Origin: Branchiostoma belcheri
Taxonomy: Eukaryota; Chordata; Leptocardii; Amphioxiformes; Branchiostomatidae
Reading direction: 5' to 3'
Assembly (NCBI RefSeq): GCF_001625305.1
Contig: NW_017802913.1
Span: 563,042 to 627,041, forward strand
DNA length: 64,000 bases
The first letter of the stretch is position 1; each line of letters begins with the position of its first letter. A program made the position numbers and the translations under genes. Below the pieces are notes generated by a model that saw nothing but the letters and a program-made list of their open reading frames with translations, was not told where the DNA came from and did no database searches. Below, in pieces: positions 60,401-61,989 of the stretch.

Positions 60401-60863
60401 AATAATAATTATTCTTTTATATCATAATATGCCATTCTAAAATAATTGTTTGACATTAACATTTTAGGGCTCATGCATTTCATGCAGAGAATATGATGAC
60501 TTTGGAGATTATTTGACATTGTAAGTCATTCTATATGAGATTTAGCTTCTATACGTATAATTAAGTAAACAACATTCATCTAGCCTGCTGACTGCAACAG
60601 TGCCTAATACTGTTTCCTTACCAAATAAAGCATTGCTGCCAACAGTTCCTAACACTGTTTCCTTACCAAATAAAGCATTGCTGCCAACAGTTCTGGGTCG
60701 GGGACAGTTCCTGGCTGACAGGAGTTGAGGAGGAACCTGAAGAGGTGCATGCCCTCCCGCGTGGAGTCAGCGTTCACTCCCTTCTCTCTCGTGTCCCACA
60801 CAGAAGACTTGCCTTTTGATGTGGGCTCATTCTGTGACCCTGAGCTGGGCTGGTCTGTGGACT
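24822..60863 (-). CDS. unc80: UNC80 homologue, middle part, 27 exons (partial gene)
   Basis: UNC80 is a very large HEAT/armadillo-like scaffold that joins UNC79 and the pore subunit NALCN in the neuronal sodium-leak channel complex. Twenty-seven minus-strand exons with GT/AG borders and consistent phases give about 1,070 codons that follow recalled vertebrate UNC80 (about 3,260 aa) colinearly. Landmarks are FRFLLNSCQPGT, EAPVVARA, ALKMAACQLL, FCHPDCYHRQQRSC, DSGMLKFLQ, YHVWPSMEEGA, IPTQLPV and MPSEFPW. Both ends are open: the first exon needs one upstream base and the last ends in phase 2 after HG. N-terminal exons should lie beyond 64 kb. C-terminal exons are not found below 24.8 kb, where genes on the other strand sit. 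Introns are full of MITEs, tandem arrays and a LINE. The identification is strong; single exon borders are predictions. Confidence 0.93.
25044..25426. mobile_element. Harbinger-like MITE copy H1
   Basis: TAA duplication at 25041-25043 and 25427-25429; ends GGCCACATCAATTTAATT / AAATTGGTGTGGCC. Body signature includes ggccaaggcaccctgtgat. It starts 37 bp upstream of exon 27's acceptor. Confidence 0.8.
26253..26297 (-). CDS. unc80: UNC80 exon 26 (45 nt)
   Basis: 15 codons, phase 0 to 0: DLYDIDALHKNIWTK, parallel to vertebrate ELFGLDTLQKSLWIQ. Confidence 0.92.
26530..26762. mobile_element. Foldback element with about 80-bp arms
   Basis: Arms include aaagttctttgatcacaacc, aacgtttcgatgacc and atcttcatcagggca, each with its complement on the right side. 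The short central loop has direct repeats of cagtgca. Non-coding. Confidence 0.65.
27148..27512. mobile_element. Harbinger-like MITE copy H2
   Basis: TTA at 27145-27147 and 27513-27515; ends GGCCACGCCAATTTAACTTC / AAATTGGTGTGGCC; 365 bp, non-coding. Shares ggcctaggcatcctattatg with H3. Confidence 0.85.
27584..27664 (-). CDS. unc80: UNC80 exon 25
   Basis: 27 codons, phase 0 to 0. SELKSLPSFSRKSLDVPFAL then FSGKLGK matches vertebrate EDLLRLPSFPRSAIDAEFSL / FSDPQAGK. A Harbinger-like MITE ends 72 bp downstream of the donor. Confidence 0.92.
27795..28050. mobile_element. Small ggttgccc-rich inverted-repeat element
   Basis: Ends CCTGGTTGCCCAGT and ACTGGGCAACCTGG are near-perfect inverts; ggcaacct words recur inside. 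About 255 bp. Confidence 0.45.
28577..29046 (+). mobile_element. Penelope-like element tail between inverted arms (fossil)
   Basis: Arms of about 45 bp (cagtgactctttttgaaagg, acacgtacctccaa and complements) enclose an ORF fragment at about 28630-28943. Its residues SVLCQHELKAGHG, HRKAVHIQLE and NEGWELPKSYLPLL resemble the end of the GIY-YIG region of Penelope-like retroelements. A short remnant with no reverse transcriptase; broken. Confidence 0.5.
29143..29205 (-). CDS. unc80: UNC80 exon 24
   Basis: 21 codons, phase 0 to 0; acceptor acctccaag. LADLGRLRFMTTLLQSSFPG corresponds to vertebrate LEEVGRVLFLISLTQ. About five residues present in vertebrates before it (VFTRK) have no counterpart here, so a micro-exon may have been missed. 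Confidence 0.85.
30128..30489. mobile_element. 362-bp inverted-repeat element
   Basis: Arms of about 40 bp: AGCAAGTTTAAACTGCAATT and aacacaacaaattgga, with complements at the right end. No protein. Confidence 0.6.
30588..30709 (-). CDS. unc80: UNC80 exon 23
   Basis: Phase 1 to 0; donor AAACAG/gtgggg. VRDYYFFKRQVVPQLKLVKM then AYQIYQKQ matches vertebrate VRDIYPFRRSVSPQLNLVHM / GQELIQKQ. A 362-bp inverted-repeat element ends about 100 bp downstream. Confidence 0.95.
31025..31121 (-). CDS. unc80: UNC80 exon 22
   Basis: Phase 0 to 1; donor GACAA/gttagt is non-consensus at +3. DTQFNSILQDCLEFFNIRQD follows vertebrate DTQFEALLKECLEFFNIPES, then QHFLADKKT against HYFLMDKRW. Confidence 0.93.
31158..31554. 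mobile_element. CG-rich MITE, AGCCTTGGTCACAA family, copy 1
   Basis: TAA at 31155-31157 and 31555-31557; ends AGCCTTGGTCACAAC / GTTTGTGACCGAGGCT. The interior is full of acgt/gcgc words (ctacgtgcaaaaacgtgg). Copy 2 is at 46699, an end fragment at 40130. Confidence 0.7.
31717..31802. mobile_element. Harbinger-like MITE fragment
   Basis: Left end GGCCACACCAATTTAATTTG and subterminal part only; the rest is missing. Same family as H1-H6. Confidence 0.6.
32154..32213 (-). CDS. unc80: UNC80 exon 21
   Basis: 20 codons, phase 0 to 0: KVIVHGTDESCIPTQLPVLE, matching vertebrate TLVVHGQNECDIPTQLPVHE. Confidence 0.95.
32339..32709. mobile_element. Harbinger-like MITE copy H3
   Basis: TAA at 32336-32338 and 32710-32712; GGCCACACCAATTTAACC / AAATTGGTGTGGCC; 371 bp. 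It is directly followed by the tail of the caagaaaa repeat (32713-32752), seen again at 43960-44000. Confidence 0.85.
33498..33536 (-). CDS. unc80: UNC80 exon 20 (39 nt)
   Basis: 13 codons, phase 0 to 0: HAVLLTANVPSTK, parallel to vertebrate VKLLVTASMPGTK. A micro-exon supported by position, borders (tgttgcag, AAAG/gtttgt) and similarity. Confidence 0.9.
33790..33858 (-). CDS. unc80: UNC80 exon 19
   Basis: 23 codons, phase 0 to 0. VVPFVESLYPKDVKPILRKE then HCE matches vertebrate VVGYVEGLFFKDLKQTMKKE / QCE. Confidence 0.93.
33930..34293. mobile_element. Harbinger-like MITE copy H4
   Basis: TAA at 33927-33929 and 34294-34296; GGCCACACCAATTTTATT / AAATTGGTGTGGCC; 364 bp, opposite internal orientation to H3. 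Confidence 0.85.
34511..34594 (-). CDS. unc80: UNC80 exon 18
   Basis: 28 codons, phase 0 to 0; acceptor tgtacatgtag/ATG. MGLVMYYVRSPVRGEDDAMA then ITLSAIYQ follows vertebrate GLIMYFVRTPCEWGMDAISA. The acceptor and first ~37 coding bases are repeated about eight more times just upstream on the minus strand (34597-35030). Confidence 0.93.
34597..35035. repeat. Tandem array of exon 18 acceptor segments
   Basis: About eight 53-60 bp units, each with acaggagatctgacatagta and ccagtcccatctacatgtac. On the minus strand each unit holds the splice acceptor tgtacatgtag and the first ~37 coding bases of UNC80 exon 18, without the exon's end or donor. The last unit is degenerate. Confidence 0.9.
35225..35311 (-). 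CDS. unc80: UNC80 exon 17
   Basis: 29 codons, phase 0 to 0. EELVWLLRRLLNAGDHLPQH then TSHYLFNQL matches vertebrate DELMYMLRKLLLNIGDFPAQ / TSHILFNYL. Confidence 0.94.
35979..36079 (-). CDS. unc80: UNC80 exon 16
   Basis: Phase 1 to 0; acceptor catatag is pyrimidine-poor. GAVARMVCWSCLVDDPALFL then KHFLENLNVRPKQ matches vertebrate SAVAQQVLWNCLIEDPSTVL / RHFLEKLTISNRQ. Confidence 0.93.
36475..37209. mobile_element. Harbinger-like MITE copy H5, split by H6
   Basis: TTA at 36472-36474 and 37210-37212; GGCCACACCAATTAAATT / CAAATTGGTTTGACC. A second copy of the same family sits inside it, so the outer copy is older. Confidence 0.8.
36753..37120. mobile_element. Harbinger-like MITE copy H6, nested in H5
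   Basis: TTA at 36750-36752 and 37121-37123; ends GGCCACACCAATTTAATTTC and exact complement; 368 bp. The cleanest copy in the window. Confidence 0.88.
37321..37473 (-). CDS. unc80: UNC80 exon 15
   Basis: Phase 1 to 1; acceptor cctcccag/CAG (a 3-bp shift, CAG being AG-ended, is equally possible). PAQPVLPSAISAIAAILIRL then TDDEEVNEEGLK follows vertebrate PPQAVFPACICAAVLPIVHL / MEDGEVREDGV. Confidence 0.9.
37540..39320. other. UNC80 intron 14 remainder
   Basis: No exon seen. A segment at about 38270-38780 has rearranged words (tggtttcg, ccgatttcaagtgg, aaattgcagttcgggtggtt) and ends aacaaggcctaa, suggesting a further decayed GC-richer transposon, but I could not define both ends. Confidence 0.3.
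39326..39708. mobile_element. GC-rich foldback repeat, copy 2
   Basis: Shares ttttatgtcatactgggccg, gataactagtggtgcggccc and cacttggaattgatg-type words with copies 1 and 3. Its right end lies about 5 bp from the donor of UNC80 exon 14. Confidence 0.65.
39714..39900 (-). CDS. unc80: UNC80 exon 14
   Basis: Phase 0 to 1; acceptor ttcttcag/AAACG, donor GATGATG/gtaaat. It encodes a helical, charged stretch with HLHQVLLAEEQHLQVARGE, then CHITAVPVLLKAGYEQT, parallel to vertebrate EASLITAIPITQEACYEPT. A GC-rich foldback repeat ends about 5 bp beyond the donor. Confidence 0.88.
40450..40578 (-). CDS. unc80: UNC80 exon 13
   Basis: 43 codons, phase 0 to 0. IPPPNIDFTQPSPTIGLGGC then VADPPWMAHCTMWDENIAED matches vertebrate IPPPSINFTLPSPVLGMPSV / MFDPPWVPQCSGSVQDPINED. 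The preceding 4.4-kb intron holds the long TIR element and its split tandem array. Confidence 0.94.
40683..40935. repeat. aagaaatcttttcttg tandem array, left part
   Basis: About four ~60-bp units with aagaaatcttttcttg, acagaatg and caagaacagttagctctta. The array continues at 43217-43990 after a 2.3-kb insertion. Confidence 0.7.
40936..43216. mobile_element. 2.28-kb element with inverted ends, inserted in a tandem array
   Basis: Ends CTCGTTCTCATTCAAATGTA and complement (one mismatch), extending to caaaatg. GTAACATCCGTTACCG-like words occur at about 41320, 41500 and 42640, the last forming the 16-bp palindrome CCGTTACCGGTAACGG. Short ORFs show no recognised transposase. The flanking array is the same on both sides, which proves the insertion. 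Confidence 0.7.
43217..43995. repeat. aagaaatcttttcttg tandem array, right part
   Basis: About ten progressively diverging ~60-bp units, ending in caagaaaaacaagaaaaaac and atttttggtggtg. The end matches 32713-32752. Confidence 0.7.
43996..44940. other. UNC80 intron 12 sequence without genes
   Basis: At 44325-44420 a short inverted pair built on tatagtggtcac / gtgaccactata marks a probable small MITE. Nothing else recognised. Confidence 0.3.
44949..45015 (-). CDS. unc80: UNC80 exon 12
   Basis: Phase 2 to 0. WQILWNSRYHVWPSMEEGAC corresponds to vertebrate FHTLWRFRYQVWPRMEEGAQ. A (CA)n tract lies about 110 bp upstream of its acceptor. Confidence 0.95.
45120..45430. repeat. (CA)n microsatellite
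   Basis: About 300 bp of CA repeats with interruptions (actcacata, agtcaca). The apparent cysteine/valine-rich minus-strand ORF across it is an artefact. Confidence 0.95.
45615..45723 (-). CDS. unc80: UNC80 exon 11
   Basis: Phase 1 to 2; donor ATCAAAAG/gtaact. TLMLLSSVKIPEHVTELYVR then ELHHTDPTQRINAIKR is colinear with vertebrate MFLLCAVKVPEAVSDMLMSE / FHHPETVQRLNAVLK. Confidence 0.95.
45845..46028. mobile_element. TTAA-flanked MITE, copy 1
   Basis: TTAA at 45841-45844 and 46029-46032; ends AGTGCTCATGACACCAAAA / TTTTTGGTGTCATGAGCACT; 184 bp. TTAA targets are used by piggyBac and Kolobok groups. It sits within the array derived from exon 10. Confidence 0.75.
46050..46530. repeat. 84-bp tandem array resembling exon 10 donor region
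   Basis: About six units of 84 bp with gtgttgggaagtgttaccta and ctgactgagctgtactaatt. On the minus strand each reads ...GTCAGTAG/gtaacacttcccaacac, compared with exon 10 GTCAGCAG/gtacatgtaacacttctcaacac. Looser copies lie at 45770, 46620 and 47220. Confidence 0.8.
46699..47216. mobile_element. CG-rich MITE, copy 2
   Basis: Left cttcagtcacaaaccgtcgt and right ggttgtgaccgaggct correspond to copy 1 at 31158; gtctacgtgcagaaacgtgg is shared. It interrupts an array unit (gacagctgtactgantcctg on both sides). Confidence 0.65.
47318..47456 (-). CDS. unc80: UNC80 exon 10
   Basis: Phase 0 to 1; donor GTCAGCAG/gtacatg. VLNPSQCALTTLVKAATVLV then ILPVAWELLLDSNQHVAKSA matches vertebrate VMSLSPAPLSLLIKAAPILT / IQPAAWELLLSMDEHMAGAA. 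The donor region resembles the unit of the 84-bp array at 46.1-46.5 kb. Confidence 0.95.
47640..49150. repeat. 42-bp minisatellite, main array
   Basis: About 33 units of gaggtagatagtgttcagta / ctaaggacaggcatgttttt. Because 42 is divisible by 3, the minus strand stays open for 371 codons as repeats of STEHYLPHKNMPVL; this is not taken as a gene. A 3' fragment of exon 9 is embedded at 48019-48065. Confidence 0.95.
48019..48062 (-). pseudogene. Duplicated 3' fragment of UNC80 exon 9 with its donor
   Basis: The last 44 bases of exon 9, its donor gtaagg and about 50 bp of intron are identical to 49173-49216 and flank. The fragment is preceded by the minisatellite's cctgtccttag, an acceptor-like sequence. 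Splicing it in would shift the frame. Confidence 0.8.
49173..49325 (-). CDS. unc80: UNC80 exon 9
   Basis: 51 codons, phase 0 to 0; acceptor atttttcag/CAGCTG, donor ACACAG/gtaagg. A variable first half (QLSSSMASVGRSSCAQAVPV) precedes SDSGMLKFLQTQ, which matches vertebrate KDSGMLKYIRLQ. Its last ~44 bases, donor and intron start recur at 48019-48062 inside the minisatellite. Confidence 0.92.
50487..50660 (-). CDS. unc80: UNC80 exon 8, cysteine/histidine-rich block
   Basis: 58 codons, phase 0 to 0. VIVQVANTSNFICEHKGFCH, then PDCYHRQQRSCLRLIKAVHTVYG, matches vertebrate SFICTHVDYCHPHCYLHHSRSC..LVRAIKLLYG, with the same spacing of C, H, CH, C and C. These residues look like a metal-binding or disulfide cluster; that role is inferred. 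Confidence 0.96.
50733..51221. mobile_element. TTAA-flanked MITE, copy 2
   Basis: TTAA at 50729-50732 and 51222-51225; right end GGTGTCATGAGCACT as in copy 1. The middle shares words with copy 1 in opposite orientation. It contains a hairpin tttttcctgagctga / tcagctcaggaaaaa at about 50955-50998. Confidence 0.65.
51269..51399 (-). CDS. unc80: UNC80 exon 7
   Basis: Phase 1 to 0; donor GATTGAT/gtaagt. It starts APPFQRRSMSGESEEDHSGS, an acidic serine-rich linker, and ends CNNLPWID, which lines up with vertebrate RNMSWLHV just before the cysteine-rich block. Confidence 0.85.
51585..51842. repeat. 42-bp minisatellite, second array beginning at exon 6 donor
   Basis: About six units. The last merges into the donor of exon 6 (minus ACAG/gttagtactgaac), so the unit overlaps the splice site. 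Confidence 0.85.
51843..51962 (-). CDS. unc80: UNC80 exon 6
   Basis: Phase 1 to 1. It encodes an arginine-rich stretch (GRKSQTPSARRSLLRRTYHN, SMRRRGGIHAKRTGELAVT), probably a disordered basic linker with phosphorylation sites. The donor ACAG/gttagtactgaac runs directly into the 42-bp minisatellite, whose unit contains the same ttagtactgaac. Support is by phase and neighbours only. Confidence 0.72.
52495..52670. repeat. Dispersed repeat, ggtccaacacaaaaaattct family, copy 2
   Basis: Second copy of the repeat at 7622, with gcttcactgggtcagtctac and tgaggaagaccag; cut off by the 20-bp gap. Confidence 0.5.
52671..52690. other. Assembly gap (20 N)
   Basis: Run of N within an UNC80 intron, at the edge of a palindromic repeat. 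Confidence 1.
53283..53430. repeat. 47-bp tandem array copying exon 5 donor
   Basis: Three full periods of ggtgaccttgacaatactag / tgatgacatacctgcaggca. The rightmost belongs to the genuine exon 5 end; two extra copies repeat ~32 coding bases plus donor CTGCAG/gtatgt. Confidence 0.9.
53408..53571 (-). CDS. unc80: UNC80 exon 5
   Basis: Phase 2 to 1; acceptor ccaccaccacag/G, donor CCTGCAG/gtatgtc. It encodes a polar linker (HHHPFVDHTQSNTSELVVDH) ending SSIVKVTMDVPA. It lies where vertebrate UNC80 has a weakly conserved linker, so support is from phase and position. The exon end and donor are copied twice more in a 47-bp tandem array. Confidence 0.75.
53688..53790. repeat. 42-bp minisatellite fragments, inverted orientation
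   Basis: acatgcctgtccttag and cactatgtacttcacaaaac read as complements of the main arrays. The stretch is interrupted at 53791 by a TA-flanked MITE and resumes at 54446-54545, where both orientations occur. Confidence 0.7.
53791..54445. mobile_element. TA-flanked 655-bp MITE
   Basis: Ends ACGGGGGGTGCCCTAATTCC and complement, TA at 53789-53790 and 54446-54447. An internal third copy of ggggtgccctaattccga lies at about 54029. TA target suggests a Tc1/mariner-like source. Non-coding. Confidence 0.75.
54795..54858 (+). repeat. tRNA-like SINE head
   Basis: ggtggcgtagtagactaagt resembles an RNA polymerase III A box and gagcgttcgaatatgaagc a weak B box. It breaks off at the A/T-rich tail of the adjacent LINE. 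Confidence 0.4.
54860..57090 (-). mobile_element. 5'-truncated CR1/Jockey-type LINE
   Basis: The minus strand codes for NPKRFWSFFR, NKATGPDDLPAIVLN, NYRPVSLLCITSKVFERCI, VIFLDFCKAFDSVSHKLL, LSGVPQGSILGP and, after a shift, YVNDLPD and MFADDAKCF, the reverse transcriptase with its FADD active site. The C-terminal part includes PHIDYCCQVWAPH. The endonuclease is missing (truncated near 57,085). One base too many in a T run at about 56040 breaks the frame. The 3' end is a TTTA-type tail near 54870. It lies in the intron after UNC80 exon 4, same strand. Confidence 0.9.
57091..57440 (-). repeat. Repeat next to the LINE 5' truncation
   Basis: Contains aaatgcctttctcaagggcg and acatgtcccgggtacaactc, like the SINE-type repeat at 21070. 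It may be a separate older insertion or a 5' transduced flank. Confidence 0.4.
57553..57664 (-). CDS. unc80: UNC80 exon 4
   Basis: Phase 1 to 2; donor CCCAA/gtatgt. CPYALKMAACQLLAEITTFL followed by RETGQYLPK is nearly identical to vertebrate CPFALKMAACQLLLEITTFL / RETFSCLPR, one of the best conserved stretches. The following intron holds the LINE and a MITE. Confidence 0.95.
58163..58298 (-). CDS. unc80: UNC80 exon 3
   Basis: Phase 0 to 1; acceptor gattccag, donor GATGAAG/gtatat. It encodes AVGWRLKEILHQDSQ and ends with the acidic KKDDLEEDFMDE, parallel to vertebrate RKEDEEEDFLDD. A 320-bp CAGGG-ended MITE starts 70 bp upstream of the acceptor. Confidence 0.88.
58369..58688. mobile_element. 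CAGGG-ended MITE, copy 2
   Basis: Ends CAGGGATGGAAAT / AGAGCCCTG, flanked by CAATG (58364-58368, 58689-58693). Shares ggtgcaccagtgcacccaa with copy 1 at 15930; 320 bp. Confidence 0.7.
58870..59284. mobile_element. GC-rich foldback repeat, copy 3
   Basis: Shares ttttatgtcatacctgggcc, gataactagcggtacggccc and the closing hairpin tacaacacggtgtattcc / ggaatacccggtgttgta with copies 1 and 2. Not beside an exon. Confidence 0.65.
59622..60016. mobile_element. Harbinger-like MITE variant H8
   Basis: TTA at 59619-59621 and 60017-60019; ends GGCCACAGCAAGTAAATTTT / TTACTTGCTGTGGCC; 395 bp. A partial relative lies at 25530. It ends 14 bp from the exon 2 donor. Confidence 0.8.
60030..60233 (-). CDS. unc80: UNC80 exon 2
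   Basis: 68 codons, phase 0 to 0. EAPVVARAAVLLECAHFVHL, then NRGEWPGWMR and AAQLFFQWGE, follow the vertebrate helix-rich segment EAPVVARASLFLECARFVHR / NRGNWPEWMK / AAKLFYQWGD almost residue for residue. A Harbinger-like MITE ends 14 bp beyond the donor. Confidence 0.95.
60603..60692. repeat. 45-bp duplication of exon 1 donor junction
   Basis: Two copies of cctaatactgtttccttacc + aaataaagcattgctgccaa (one mismatch). The upper copy is the real exon end and donor; the lower repeats 26 coding bases and donor (predicted second donor at 60620-60621). Confidence 0.9.
60667..60863 (-). CDS. unc80: UNC80 exon 1 of window
   Basis: The acceptor is ctgtacag and the donor TTTG/gtaagg; it enters in phase 1 and leaves in phase 0. 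A polar, low-complexity first half (SGSQNEPTSKGKSS) precedes GMHLFRFLLNSCQPGTVPD, which matches vertebrate GMKRFQFLLNCCEPGTIPD closely. The last 26 coding bases and the donor are repeated 45 bp downstream (see repeat 60603-60692). The exon feeding its first codon is outside the window. Confidence 0.9.
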
Positions 60864-60879
60864 CTGTACAGGTAAAACA

Positions 60880-61980
60880 AAACAGCAATTAACAAGGACA
60901 ACTAGAGTTCGGAGGTCTCATGCCTTTGACAGTGTGATATTGTTTTGGTGGGTGTTATAGGTCAGCTCCAGTCACGTAAGAACCCCCCACGAAGCCCATT
61001 TTTGGCCTTGACAATGCCCATCACTAAGGCAACCTGCCTGCCAAAAATCGTGAACCACGGACCATGCCTTCAAACTTTATCGTGCATAATCTGCAAAACA
61101 GTGCAAAAACGATTTCATAGCCTTCTGTCGAAGGCAATGAAGTTTATTGCATGTTCATGCCCCAGTGGGGCTGAATGCACTCTTAAGTTACAAAAAGGAT
61201 TAGGCAAACTGTGCTATGTTCTATCTATACATGTATCTAAGCTGTATATGTTTTTTCTCTCTAATTTAGACATTTGTATACTATATTAGGAATTTACCTA
61301 GTTTTTCTAATACATCATGGTTTACTAACTGAAGACAAATAAATTATATTTCTATTAGTTCCTTTAGTTTTAAATCTGTGTGAAGCTTTGTACTTATATA
61401 TTTATTTAATGAACAAGATAACTAATACACTTATAAGAAGATGGTGGTACGAGGTGGCAAGGTGGTCTTGTGGTTAATATAATATGCAAACTGTACTCTT
61501 AGGAGACCAAGACCCCTGGCATGTCACTGTCTATTCGGCTAATTTCTACTCTTTCCAGCTGCTTCCCTTGGCCTGGCTACATGCATGTACTGTAACTGTT
61601 GAATAACAGTGCTGGTGGATTTGCTACAGTTTGAATAGTGGAGTCCATTTATGAATATATTCATTAGCTGAAGGGTGACCTAAATATCAGCCAGTTTAAT
61701 GTATCTTATTCAGATTGTTTAAAAATTGTACCTACAGAGTTGGAAATACCCACTCTGACCATGCGGACCATGTTTTCTGTGCATGCAGGTTTTACTTTTC
61801 ATTTTTTTCTTACATTGGTCCTATGTCCTGCCTTGACCAGCATGTGAGTGATACCTTTACAGGTAGCCTGGCCTTCTTAAATAAACAGTAACGATGTTGA
61901 CGGCAAGCTAAGATATTGATGGGCAACTTAGCTTTTGACTTATATGCTCCACATGTAGTGGGCAAACTGCAACATCCCAT
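60880..61980. other. UNC80 upstream intron without exons
   Basis: It opens with the actagagttcggag repeat (60900-60960). At 61450-61530 a weak tRNA-like SINE segment (gtggtcttgtggttaat) is possible. A 114-codon ORF at 60945 shows no family features. Confidence 0.35.
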
Positions 61981-61989
61981 CACTACTTC

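Noticed and set aside
60945-61289. 114-codon plus-strand ORF
   Set aside because: Starts in a dispersed repeat and shows no domain; no splice or promoter support.
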